A stretch of DNA of 39,385 nucleotides from Symploca sp. SIO2E9 (GTDB lineage: Bacteria > Cyanobacteriota > Cyanobacteriia > Cyanobacteriales > Coleofasciculaceae), in NCBI GenBank assembly GCA_010692645.1, contig JAAHGS010000051.1, positions 1-39,385 on the forward strand. Direction: 5' to 3'. The notes beneath the pieces are model-generated. The model had not been told where the DNA came from. It did no database searches and was given only the letters and a program-made list of their open reading frames with translations. Below are positions 23,967-32,029 of this stretch, in pieces; position 1 is the stretch's first letter, and the number at the start of each line of letters is the position of its first letter. The translations under genes and the position numbers were made by a program.

Positions 23967-24005
23967 TGTTTGAATCTTAAAGCCAAATACCAGATTAACC
24001 GTTAA

Positions 24006-25187
24006 TCAACCCTTAACGCAGACAACCTGCTTTAAGGTTGCCACGACTTCCACCAGATCCGATTGATTATTCATAACCTGATCAATTGACTTGTAAGCGC
24101 CTGGGATTTCATCCAAAACTCCTTTGTCTTTACGGCACTCAACCCCCTTGGTTTGTTCAACTAAATCATCAATCGTGAACTGCTTCTTCGCCTTGTTGCG
24201 AGACATCAAACGACCAGCACCGTGAGAACAGCTACAATAACTTTCATGATTTCCCTTACCCTTAACGATAAAAGACTTTGCCCCCATCGAACCAGGGATG
24301 ATACCGTAATCTTCCTCGCGAGCTCGCACTGCCCCCTTGCGTGTGACATAAACCTGTTCCCCGAAATGCACTTCCTTCTCGGCGTAGTTATGGTGGCAGT
24401 TAACCTCTAGGATAGGCTTAGTTGGCTTGCCGCCAGCGAGATGCTTCTCAACAATTCGCTTAAAACGTGCCATCATCACCTCACGATTATAGCGGGCATA
24501 GTTTTGCGCCCATTGTAAATCTCGCCAGTAGGCTTCAAACTCTGGTGTCCCCACTACAAAGTAAGCCAAATCTAAATCCGGTAGTCGAGTATCAGCAAGT
24601 TTTGCCAATTCCTTAGCCGTGCTAATGTGACACTGAGCCAGCATATTGCCGATATGGCGCGAACCTGAATGTAGCATCAGCCAAACTTGGTTCTTGCTAT
24701 CTAGACACAATTCAACAAAATGATTGCCTCCACCAAGGGAACCCAACTGTTTCATGGCTTTGCCATCTAGGCGCTGCACTCCTGGATGTAATTGCTTGAA
24801 ATCACGCCAACCTTGCCAGTTGACTACACCTTTGTCGATTTCTTTATTTTCGTTGAAACCGACTGGAATAGCCGCTTCAATCTCCAGGCGAATCTTCTTG
24901 AGTTTCCCTTCCAACTGTTCACAGACAAAAGGCATTTTGACAGCAGCCATCCCGCAACCAATATCTACTCCGATAGCACTGGGAATGATTGCTTCTTTAG
25001 TGGCAACAACAGAACCAACTAAAGAACCTTTACCTAAATGAACATCTGGCATTAATGCTACATGCTTAAACACAAACGGCAGTGAAGCAACATTTTTTGC
25101 CATTTGTATTTCCTGAGAGCCAAGTTCATGATTTGCCCAGGATAAAACAGGCTTTGGGGTTGAAATTTGTAGCTTTTCGTATGTCAT
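24006..25187 (-). CDS. rtcB: RNA-splicing ligase RtcB
   Basis: RtcB joins RNA 2',3'-cyclic phosphate ends to 5'-OH ends using GTP and manganese, in RNA repair. All key motifs are present: MPDVHLGKGSLVGSVVAT, IGVDIGCGMAA with the metal-binding Asp/Cys, GSLGGGNHFVEL, MLHSGSRHIG, VNCHHNYAEKE, GSMGAKSFIVKGKG, and CSCSHGAGRLMSR with the His that carries GMP. I use the ATG at 25187 (MTYEKLQISTPKPVLSW), giving 393 residues; the open frame extends to 25292 but that part is minisatellite sequence. No RtcA or archease gene is adjacent. Confidence 0.95.
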   Translation of the reverse strand: MTYEKLQISTPKPVLSWANHELGSQEIQMAKNVASLPFVFKHVALMPDVHLGKGSLVGSVVATKEAIIPSAIGVDIGCGMAAVKMPFVCEQLEGKLKKIRLEIEAAIPVGFNENKEIDKGVVNWQGWRDFKQLHPGVQRLDGKAMKQLGSLGGGNHFVELCLDSKNQVWLMLHSGSRHIGNMLAQCHISTAKELAKLADTRLPDLDLAYFVVGTPEFEAYWRDLQWAQNYARYNREVMMARFKRIVEKHLAGGKPTKPILEVNCHHNYAEKEVHFGEQVYVTRKGAVRAREEDYGIIPGSMGAKSFIVKGKGNHESYCSCSHGAGRLMSRNKAKKQFTIDDLVEQTKGVECRKDKGVLDEIPGAYKSIDQVMNNQSDLVEVVATLKQVVCVKG

Positions 25188-25206
25188 ACCAAGGGTGCCT
25201 CTAAAG

Positions 25207-25263
25207 GGGATGGGGTGATGGGGGGATGGCTCGGGGAGACGGGGAGATGGGGAGATGGGGAAG
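25207..25263. repeat. Minisatellite upstream of rtcB, element copy 5
   Basis: GGGGATGG and GGGGAGAT units repeat with period close to 8. The motif GGGGATGGCTCGGGGAGA (25222-25239) is the exact reverse complement of 7023-7040 and 27203-27220. The array begins 20 bases upstream of the rtcB ATG and may carry its leader. From 25264 to about 25490 I see no gene or further feature. Confidence 0.85.
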
Positions 25264-25490
25264 AAATAGTGTATACAAAAATTTCCCCACACTACCTAAA
25301 CTTCCCTACCCTTCTTCCTCCTGACTCGGAGACTCTGAGTCTTTCTGCAAATGGTCGAAAGTGTAATTTAGATGCACAACAGCTTAGCGCCAAGATTACT
25401 TCTTTTATACTACAAAAATACTACAAAGGCAAGCTTGATTCAGTGTCTCAACAGGGTGAACGAAAAAAAGAGTGGGGCAAGGAGTAAGCA

Positions 25491-25551
25491 GACGCTCCAG
25501 ACGCTCCAGACGCGGAGAATTCAAATCCCACGCAAAATTTCGTTCACCCCC
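25491..25551. repeat. 9-bp repeat and 40-bp dispersed block at a gene-truncation point
   Basis: AGACGCTCC occurs twice in tandem (25491-25508), followed by AGACGCGGAG. Bases 25512-25551 are the exact reverse complement of 6798-6837, 40 of 40 bases. The coding-like sequence of the methyltransferase remnant starts immediately after this block. Confidence 0.95.
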
Positions 25552-26010
25552 AAGCAGGCTAGTTTAGATCTTGAGTGGGTTCATGGTAATGCTGAAGAGA
25601 CAAGCTTTCCAGAAGCCTCTTTTGATTTGGTGACGGCGTCATTATTATTTCATGAGACACCGCCAATAGCAGCGAAGTCGATTTTGCGCGAATGCTATCG
25701 GCTGCTGATTCCAGGAGGGGAAGTCTTAATTCTCGACGGTAATCAGAAAACTCTGCGCCAAGTGGATTGGTTAAGTGATATTTTTGAGGAGCCTTATATC
25801 AAAAATTATGCCGTCGGTAGCGTGGATGCCTGGATGGGAGCAGCAGGATTTGAAGCAGTGCAAACTGAAGACTGGTGGTGGGTTCATCAGATAACCAAGG
25901 GAATTAAACCAATCGCTGCTAGAGACTCAGCAGCATTAGTATATCAGACCTCAGCAAGTGCTAGATTTGAAAACTTGGGTGCTGAAGGTACTCCTGTCCC
26001 AGTATTTTAG
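25552..26010 (+). pseudogene. N-terminally truncated SAM methyltransferase
   Basis: The frame encodes the second half of a class I methyltransferase: DLEWVHGNAEETSFPEASFDLVTASLLFHE, ILRECYRLLIPGGEVLILDG (post-motif region) and a C-terminal DAWMGAAGFEAVQTEDWWW. The SAM-binding motif I with its Gly-rich loop and the whole first half are missing and replaced by repeat sequence (25491-25551). The frame runs on upstream to 25372 but only through repeat-derived codons. It therefore cannot be an active enzyme. Confidence 0.8.
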
Positions 26011-26075
26011 GTGAAACCGAGATAAACTAAGGAGCATTTAGAGGGGAGTGATTTGGGAAATTTTAGCAAACCAGC

Positions 26076-26801
26076 ATGACTTTAAAGGCAGTTCTATTCG
26101 ATTTTAATGGTGTAATTATTAAAGATGAAGCAATTCACCAGCAGTTAATTGAAGAAATCATTATTGCAGAAAACCTACGTCCCTGCCAAGATGAGTACCG
26201 CGAAGTTTGTTTGGGTAGGAGTGATCATGCCTGCTTACAGGAATTACTCCAGCGCCGTGGCAGGTTTGTCAAGGAAAGCTACTTAAGTGGACTTATTGCC
26301 CGCAAAACCAAAGCTTACCAGCAGCAGCTAGAGACAATGGAAGAGTTGCCCATTTATCCAGGCTTGGAGGACTTAATTGCTAAAATCCGCCTCGCCCAGT
26401 TGCCCATGGGTATAGTTAGTGGAGCACTTAAACATGAGATAGAAATGGTACTTAATCGCGCTAAACTAGCACAATATTTTACAATAATTGTTAGCGGCGA
26501 TGATTTGAACACCAGCAAGCCAGAACCAGATGGCTATCTTCTAGCAGTGAAAAGGCTCAATCAGCAGTATCCTCAACTCCAAGTGCAAACATCTGAATGT
26601 TTGGCAATTGAAGATACTTTTGCCGGGATTGAAGCAGCTAACAGGGCTGGTATGCAAGTAGTGGGTGTAGCACATACCTATCCTTTCCATATGCTACATC
26701 GTCGAGCTAATTGGAGTATAGATTATCTCTATGAGCTAGAACTAGAGCGAGTGCAGCAAGTCTATGCTTGCCAAGTACCTCAGAAAGCAGGTAATAAGTA
26801 A
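26076..26801 (+). CDS. HAD-superfamily hydrolase, beta-phosphoglucomutase-like, with Asn in motif I
   Basis: This 241-residue protein has the fold of CbbY/phosphoglucomutase-like HAD enzymes: motif I LFDFNGVI at about 7-14 (nucleophile Asp9), motif II IVSGAL, motif III Lys in TSKPEPDGYL, motif IV CLAIEDTFAGIEAANRAGM. The second acidic residue of motif I, the general acid/base Asp of most phosphatases (DxD), is Asn11. Substrate unknown. Its 3' end runs into GTAATAA repeats. Start ATG 26076 is the only sensible one. Confidence 0.88.
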   Translation: MTLKAVLFDFNGVIIKDEAIHQQLIEEIIIAENLRPCQDEYREVCLGRSDHACLQELLQRRGRFVKESYLSGLIARKTKAYQQQLETMEELPIYPGLEDLIAKIRLAQLPMGIVSGALKHEIEMVLNRAKLAQYFTIIVSGDDLNTSKPEPDGYLLAVKRLNQQYPQLQVQTSECLAIEDTFAGIEAANRAGMQVVGVAHTYPFHMLHRRANWSIDYLYELELERVQQVYACQVPQKAGNK

Positions 26802-26905
26802 TAAGTAATAAGGCTGAGATTTGGGAGAAGGAAAGGATAGGCGGGTGGCTGGAATTATGGTAGAGATATTGATCGCTGCGAGTGCTAGAATGGTTGGTGG
26901 TTTCA

Positions 26906-26978
26906 GGGGAATTAGCTCAGTTGGTAGAGCGCTGCGATCGCACCGCAGAGGCCAGCGGTTCAAATCCGCTATTCTCCA
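26906..26978 (+). tRNA. tRNA-Ala (anticodon CGC)
   Basis: A full cloverleaf of 73 nt: acceptor GGGGAAT/ATTCTCC, D arm GCTC/GAGC, anticodon arm CTGCG/CGCAG with loop ATCGCAC (anticodon CGC), variable AGGCC, T arm AGCGG/CCGCT with TTCAAAT. The third acceptor pair is G3-U70, the alanine identity element, and the discriminator base is A. CCA is not encoded. A -10-like TAGAAT lies at 26886-26891. The HIP1 octamer GCGATCGC (26934-26941) covers the anticodon. Confidence 0.97.
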
Positions 26979-27120
26979 CTTACTGTAAATCCTCATCCTC
27001 AAACAATATGCTCTCTAAAGCTTGCTTGATATGCCATTCCACGTAATAAGCCAACATACATAAGAAGACATGGGCTTTGACTCGATCTTATCAGACTCAT
27101 TACCATCTGCTGCTCTTAAA

Positions 27121-27245
27121 AATAAGGGTACATCCCCATCTCCCCCTCTCCCTCTCTCCCCCTCTCCCCATCCCCCCATCTCCCCATCTCCCTCTCTCCC
27201 CATCTCCCCGAGCCATCCCCCCCTCTCCCTCTCTCCTCTCTAGTT
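27121..27245. repeat. Minisatellite-type intergenic element, copy 6
   Basis: It opens with AATAAGGGTAC, like the ends of the other elements, and continues as CATCTCCC/CTCTCCC units with period 7-8. It holds the conserved motif TCTCCCCGAGCCATCCCC at 27203-27220. It fills the space between the tRNA gene and the sigma-factor gene; the 26979-27120 part shows no feature. Confidence 0.85.
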
Positions 27246-27312
27246 GAACCTTTTATAGCTAAGCTGAGTCTAAAGTATCAGCCAAACAAACTGGTGAGGG
27301 AGAACCAAACAG

Positions 27313-27927
27313 GTGTCAGTCACATCAGCCCAGGCATCAAAAAATGACCAGGCTTCTGCTCAAGTACCAAAAACCGACGAAGAGTTGGTGTTAGAGTGCC
27401 AGCACGGAAATCAGCAAAGTTTCCGCCAACTGTACCGAATCTATCAGCAAAGAGTGAGGTCAACTCTCTATCAACTTTGTGGTACTGAGTCTCTAGATGA
27501 TTTGGTGCAGGAAGTTTTCCTGAAAACTTGGAAAGGCTTGCCCAAACTGCGTAAGCCATCCCAATTTTCCACTTGGCTTTACCGTATCTGCTGGAATGTG
27601 GCATCGGATCATCGGCGGTACTTTGCCCAACAGCGTGCAGTGAACTCTAAACTCAAGATTGGTACACAAACTCTAGCTCCCCAAGCATCAAAATATTCTC
27701 AAGCTCCTGACTTAATGCAGCTCCACTATCAAGACTTGATACAGCGTGGCTTGCAACAGCTAAGTTTCGAGCATCGTGCTGTACTCGTGCTGCATGATTT
27801 AGAGGATCTACCACAAAAGGAAGTAGCGCAGATTTTGGGCATAGCAGTAGGAACAGTTAAGTCTCGCATTTTCCACGCTCGAGCATCCCTGCGGCAATAT
27901 ATCCAGCAACAAGGAGCAATGCTATGA
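27313..27927 (+). CDS. ECF-type RNA polymerase sigma factor
   Basis: This 204-residue alternative sigma factor has region 2 (about 35-100: FRQLYRIYQQRVRSTLYQL, LDDLVQEVFLKTWKGL, FSTWLYRICWNVASDHRR) and region 4 (about 140-195: LSFEHRAVLVLHDLEDLPQKEVAQILGIAVGTVKSRIFHARASLRQYI) and no region 1 or 3, as in ECF sigma factors. The GTG start at 27313 is used. The stop overlaps the ATG of the next gene by 4 bp (ATGA). That gene is a one-TM protein and is followed by a CpxP-like gene, so the sigma factor probably responds to envelope stress or metals. Confidence 0.92.
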   Translation: MSVTSAQASKNDQASAQVPKTDEELVLECQHGNQQSFRQLYRIYQQRVRSTLYQLCGTESLDDLVQEVFLKTWKGLPKLRKPSQFSTWLYRICWNVASDHRRYFAQQRAVNSKLKIGTQTLAPQASKYSQAPDLMQLHYQDLIQRGLQQLSFEHRAVLVLHDLEDLPQKEVAQILGIAVGTVKSRIFHARASLRQYIQQQGAML

Positions 27928-28277
27928 CTACTCAGTTACCACCTGACGACAGAGACTGGAAAGAGTTTCTACAAAAACACCGTCCTCAACCTCCGGAAGC
28001 AGCCCCTGAGTCAGAGGATAAACTGATGAGTGCAATCGAGCTGCAACAACAGCCAGTTATTAATATTAATAAGCGATTATGGGCTCTATCACCAGCGATC
28101 GCTGCAAGTTTATTGATGGTTTGGGGTAGTTATCGCACTATATCTACTTTACCAGATGCCCATCTTGAAGCCTTCCTGGAAAACAATTGGAACAATCTTG
28201 TTGGAGAAGTACCAGTCAAATCCCCAAATAACAATCCAGAAGCAGATTGGATGGTTTTGGCAAATAGCGCACAGTAG
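27924..28277 (+). CDS. Putative membrane anti-sigma factor
   Basis: The 117-residue product has a charged N-terminal cytoplasmic part (DDRDWKEFLQKHRPQPP, about 1-50), one hydrophobic segment (LWALSPAIAASLLMVWGSY, about 52-70) and a C-terminal part of about 45 residues that would lie outside. I see no zinc-binding HxxxCxxC motif. The 4-bp overlap with the ECF sigma gene and the topology point to an anti-sigma factor; sequence alone does not prove it. Confidence 0.75.
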   Translation: MTTQLPPDDRDWKEFLQKHRPQPPEAAPESEDKLMSAIELQQQPVININKRLWALSPAIAASLLMVWGSYRTISTLPDAHLEAFLENNWNNLVGEVPVKSPNNNPEADWMVLANSAQ

Positions 28278-28374
28278 GATGTGGGAACGACTCAATCCAC
28301 AAGTAAATTTAACCTATTCAAATCTTAAGTACAGGCGTTTTCGTTAATTACAAACATTTAAAGAGGCAATTCCG

Positions 28375-28872
28375 ATGTTGCTAAGTCGTATTTCGGTTGT
28401 GTCAGTTCTATTGCTTTCTCTAGGAGGTGTGGTTGCTCTAGGGGATCATAACCCTCTCCTCTCCCAAAGTTTGGTACAAAACCCAGGAAGTTCACAACCA
28501 AGGCTGCGTGCGCAACCCAAACTGATGGAGGAACTAAATTTCACCGAGGAGCAAAAGCAAGAACTACAGGCTATTCACTATCGGCACAAAGATGACATTT
28601 CCAAGCACGAGCAGGCACTGAGCAAAGTAAAACAGGAATTACGCCAACTGTTGGCAAGTCCCTCCTCTACAGACGAGAGTCTACGTGCCAAACATCAGGA
28701 AATTCAACAGCTACAGCAACAATTGGGAGACTTGCGTTTTGAAAGTATGTTGGCAATGCGAGCAATCATGAGTATAGAGCAACGTAGTCGCTTTTCTGAA
28801 CTAATGCAACAGCGACGCCAAAGTTCTCGTGAGCCTTTGCCTAACAGAAGTAGCATCGAAGAGCCGCGCTAA
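28375..28872 (+). CDS. CpxP/Spy-like periplasmic protein
   Basis: This 165-residue protein has a signal peptide (MLLSRISVVSVLLLSLGGVV) and a long helical mature part with LMEELNFTEEQKQELQAI, an LTxxQ-like motif, and RAIMSIEQRSRFSELMQ near the end, as in the Spy/CpxP/CnrX superfamily of periplasmic chaperones and stress or metal sensors. AGAGG precedes its ATG. It lies 97 bases after the anti-sigma gene in the same direction, so it may be the sensor or feedback part of a sigma, anti-sigma, sensor trio, comparable in layout to CnrYXH. Confidence 0.82.
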   Translation: MLLSRISVVSVLLLSLGGVVALGDHNPLLSQSLVQNPGSSQPRLRAQPKLMEELNFTEEQKQELQAIHYRHKDDISKHEQALSKVKQELRQLLASPSSTDESLRAKHQEIQQLQQQLGDLRFESMLAMRAIMSIEQRSRFSELMQQRRQSSREPLPNRSSIEEPR

Positions 28873-28885
28873 GGGGATAGTATTA

Positions 28886-29524
28886 GTGGCTGACTACATT
28901 TATCTCCACGGCTTTGCTTCTAGTCCCCAGTCTGCAAAGGCTCAAAAGCTGCACTCCTACTTGCAAACATACCAAATCGAACTTATAATACCAGACTTGA
29001 ACCAAGGAGATTTTTCTCATCTGACTCTAACTAGACAGTTACAACAAGTTGAAGCCCAATTTCCACCAGCACCGACACCAGTTGTTCTCATTGGTTCTAG
29101 TTTTGGTGGCTTGACTGCCGCCTTCTTGGCACAGCGACACTCGCAAGTGCAACAACTAGTCCTGCTAGCGCCAGCCTTTGGATTTAGCCAACACTGGTTG
29201 ACCGAATTTAGTGCAGCACAACTGCAAGAGTGGCAAACTTCAGGATATTTAAGTGTATACCATTACGGTGAAAAGAGAACAATACCACTACATTACCAGT
29301 TTATTCAAGATTTCCTTCAGTATCAAGAGAAACACTTACAACGACCACTACCAACTCTAATTTTACATGGCAAGCAAGACCAAACTATACCGATAACGGC
29401 TAGCCTTAATTATGCCAGTGAGCGTCCTTGGGTTCAATTAGTAGAATTGGATAGCGACCATAGCTTAAGTGATGTCATGCCTGAAATTTGGGACGCAACT
29501 AGGGCATTCTGCAACCTTTTTTGA
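28886..29524 (+). CDS. YqiA-like alpha/beta-hydrolase
   Basis: A protein of 212 residues of the YqiA/YcfP esterase type. It starts with ADYIYLHGFASSPQSAKAQKL (oxyanion HG motif), then has the nucleophile elbow VLIGSSFGGLTAAFLA, the acid region LILHGKQDQTIP and the catalytic His in DSDHSLSD. The GTG at 28886 with AAGGGG 10 bases upstream is the best start; the longer frame from 28829 would run through the end of the preceding gene. Substrate unknown. Confidence 0.87.
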   Translation: MADYIYLHGFASSPQSAKAQKLHSYLQTYQIELIIPDLNQGDFSHLTLTRQLQQVEAQFPPAPTPVVLIGSSFGGLTAAFLAQRHSQVQQLVLLAPAFGFSQHWLTEFSAAQLQEWQTSGYLSVYHYGEKRTIPLHYQFIQDFLQYQEKHLQRPLPTLILHGKQDQTIPITASLNYASERPWVQLVELDSDHSLSDVMPEIWDATRAFCNLF

Positions 29525-29589
29525 TATCGGTCTATTGTATCTAGTAGACTGTCAACGTTGATAAGGAGGGATGCGAATCTTGTTGAAAT

Positions 29590-30642
29590 ATGGAGTATAA
29601 AAAACTTGGTGATAGCGACCTATTGGTATCGGCAATCTGTATGGGAACTATGACCTATGGTCAGCAGAATACTATAGAGGAAGCCCATCAACAGCTAGAC
29701 TATGCCTTTTCCCAAGGAGTCAACTTCATCGACACGGCTGAAATGTATCCGGTGCCAGGAAGAGCTCAAACTCAAGGTAAAGCTGAGGAATATATAGGTA
29801 AGTGGCTCCTTAAGCAGCAGCGAGACAAAGTAATTATTGCCAGCAAGATTGCAGGTCCCAACCATAAGGTGAAATATCCTCAAATTGACTGGATTCGGGA
29901 AGGTAAAAACCGGATCAACCGACCAAATATTAAGCAAGCGTTGGAAGATAGTCTCCGACGCCTAGGTACAGACTACATTGATCTCTACCAAATCCATTGG
30001 CCGGATCGCTATGTGCCTCTATTTGGGGCTCCAGACTATGATCCAAGCCAGGAGAGGGATACTATACCCATTGTCGAACAACTCGAAGTATTTGCAGAGT
30101 TAATTAAAGCCGGTAAAATTCGTTACCTGGGTTTAAGTAATGAGACACCTTGGGGAGTGTGCGAGTTTTGCAATCTGGCAAAATATCTGGGATTACCCAA
30201 GGTAGTATCGATTCAGAATGCCTTCAATTTAATTAACCGCATGTTTCATCTTCACCTGGCAGAAGCTTGCCGATTCAACCAGGTGGGTTTACTAGCTTAT
30301 AGCCCTTTGGCTTTTGGTTTGTTGACAGGTAAATATCTCCAGGGCATGCCGGAGAAGTCTCGACTCACTTTATTCCCAGGATTTGGTCGGCGTTATCAAA
30401 AACCACATGTATTAGAGGCGGTTCAGGCTTATGTTGAGATTGCCCACAAATACGGCTTGACTCCAGCTCAGCTAGCCTTGGCATTTGTTAGAGCGCGTTG
30501 GTTTGTAACTAGTGCCATTATCAGTGTAACAACCATCGCCCAGCTCAAGGAGAATCTTAGCAGTATCAAGGTGGAACTTGATCAGCAGATCTTGGCAGAA
30601 ATTGATGCCGTTCACTCCCAGTATCCCAATCCTACTCCTTGA
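29590..30642 (+). CDS. Aldo/keto reductase (Tas-like)
   Basis: A 350-residue NADPH-dependent oxidoreductase of the AKR superfamily. The catalytic tetrad is visible: Asp and Tyr in NFIDTAEMYP, Lys in VIIASKIAG, His in YQIHWP. The cofactor region follows in GLSNETPWGV and LLAYSPLAFGLLTGKY. Length and the VPGRAQTQGKAEEYIGKWL stretch fit the E. coli Tas-type subfamily. Physiological substrate unknown. It has its own short upstream region with a small GTCTA/TAGAC hairpin. Confidence 0.92.
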   Translation: MEYKKLGDSDLLVSAICMGTMTYGQQNTIEEAHQQLDYAFSQGVNFIDTAEMYPVPGRAQTQGKAEEYIGKWLLKQQRDKVIIASKIAGPNHKVKYPQIDWIREGKNRINRPNIKQALEDSLRRLGTDYIDLYQIHWPDRYVPLFGAPDYDPSQERDTIPIVEQLEVFAELIKAGKIRYLGLSNETPWGVCEFCNLAKYLGLPKVVSIQNAFNLINRMFHLHLAEACRFNQVGLLAYSPLAFGLLTGKYLQGMPEKSRLTLFPGFGRRYQKPHVLEAVQAYVEIAHKYGLTPAQLALAFVRARWFVTSAIISVTTIAQLKENLSSIKVELDQQILAEIDAVHSQYPNPTP

Positions 30643-30709
30643 GAGGAGCGTATGCCTTAGCCTGCATCATTATCTTTGGTTCGATGCAGGTAGTTGAGAC
30701 AGTGACTCT

Positions 30710-31678
30710 CTAGAGCTTATGAACACCATTCTTTACTAATTCCTTCGGCAATCTCCGAGGCACATCGTAGATCAAAAAATCATAAGCTAATTTCGTCTTG
30801 GGAAAAATTGCCCGCGCCTCACGAAGCAAGTCATCGAGTACAATCCCATTGCCAGGAGCATAGCGCGGGCTGAAATGAGTCATGATTAACTTCTTAACGC
30901 CAGCACTCAAAGCTACTTGCGCCGCCATCGTTGAGGTAGAATGTAAGCGCTCAAAAGCTAAATCAGCATCTTGATGGGCAAAAGTTGCTTCATGAATCAA
31001 AACATCTGCACCTTGGGCTAATTCCACTGCCTGCTCACAGTAGAGAGTATCAGTGCAGTAAACGACTTTGCGACCTACTTCTGGCTTCCCACATAACTCG
31101 GTTCCCTGAATTATACGTCCGTCTGGCAGTGTTACCGTTTCGCCGCGCTTGAGCTTGCCATAGATTGGACCTGAGGGAATACCTAAGGCGGTAGCTTTTT
31201 TCACATCAAAGCGCCCTGCTCGGTCTTTTTCTGCCACCCGATAGCCAAAAGCTGGGACACGATGCTTAAGAGGAGTACAACTGACGGTGAACTCTTGATC
31301 TTCATATATCACTCCTGGTTGTACAGTGTGAACTTTGAGAGGGAAAGCAAAATGGGTGCGAGAGTACTTTTGACCAGCGCGGAGGTATTCATCTAAACCA
31401 GCAGGACCATAAATATCAATCCGTTCAGTACTGCCAGCCAAACCACAACTTGCCAAAAGCCCCATCAAGCCGAAAATGTGATCTCCGTGCATGTGAGTGA
31501 CGAAAATACGGCTGATCTGACTGGTTTTAAGTTCACTGCGCAGTAGTTGATGCTGAGTACCTTCACCACAGTCAAATAGCCAAACCTCTGCCCTTTGAGG
31601 TAAACGAAGGGCAACACTAGACACATTGCGTGATCTCGTTGGGACTCCAGAACTTGTTCCTAGAAAAGTAATTTGCAC
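30710..31678 (-). CDS. rnz: Ribonuclease Z
   Basis: RNase Z cuts the 3' trailer from precursor tRNAs. This fits the CCA-less tRNA gene in this window. The metallo-beta-lactamase fold has [13 protein letters not shown] (HxHxDH), [15 protein letters not shown] and the [10 protein letters not shown] motif. I use the GTG at 31678, which gives [18 protein letters not shown], the usual cyanobacterial N-terminus; the frame extends five codons further to TTG 31693. About 322 residues. Confidence 0.95.
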   Translation of the reverse strand: MQITFLGTSSGVPTRSRNVSSVALRLPQRAEVWLFDCGEGTQHQLLRSELKTSQISRIFVTHMHGDHIFGLMGLLASCGLAGSTERIDIYGPAGLDEYLRAGQKYSRTHFAFPLKVHTVQPGVIYEDQEFTVSCTPLKHRVPAFGYRVAEKDRAGRFDVKKATALGIPSGPIYGKLKRGETVTLPDGRIIQGTELCGKPEVGRKVVYCTDTLYCEQAVELAQGADVLIHEATFAHQDADLAFERLHSTSTMAAQVALSAGVKKLIMTHFSPRYAPGNGIVLDDLLREARAIFPKTKLAYDFLIYDVPRRLPKELVKNGVHKL

Positions 31679-32029
31679 GTTGCTGAGTGTCAACCTTCTT
31701 AACTCGCTAGACCTGTTTAAAGTTTTACGACAGAGCTACAAACACCGCACGCATTCGTAGGTGTCATGAGCAAAATAACCTAGGCTCATTAACCTTAGTC
31801 TGGTCAAGTTAGAGCTTTTTACAAGCTCCCGTTATATGCATGCAGACTAATGCCCGGAGGGCTATTAACCTGTAGGATTTAACGGCGAGTTCTTGACAAA
31901 ATGGTGTGTTGATATGATTTACTCTAACATAAATTCTACTGCGACTAAAGTCGCTAACTTGTCTTCATCCCTCGGTTGAAAAAGGGGGGCAACTTCAGCT
32001 GCACGAGTACCTGTGAGGAAATTTTCACA
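31679..32029. other. Intergenic region between divergent rnz and spoIID-like gene
   Basis: No gene is seen. A TTGACA hexamer lies at 31893-31898 with GATTTA 17 bases later (31916-31921), a plausible promoter for the downstream gene. The frame from TTG 31976 into the next gene is probably leader, since a better start lies at 32030. Confidence 0.4.

Noticed and set aside
25188-25292. Longer N-terminus of RtcB
   Set aside because: The 35 extra codons are translated minisatellite (rich in Pro and Ser), whereas MTYEKLQIS at 25187 is a normal RtcB start.
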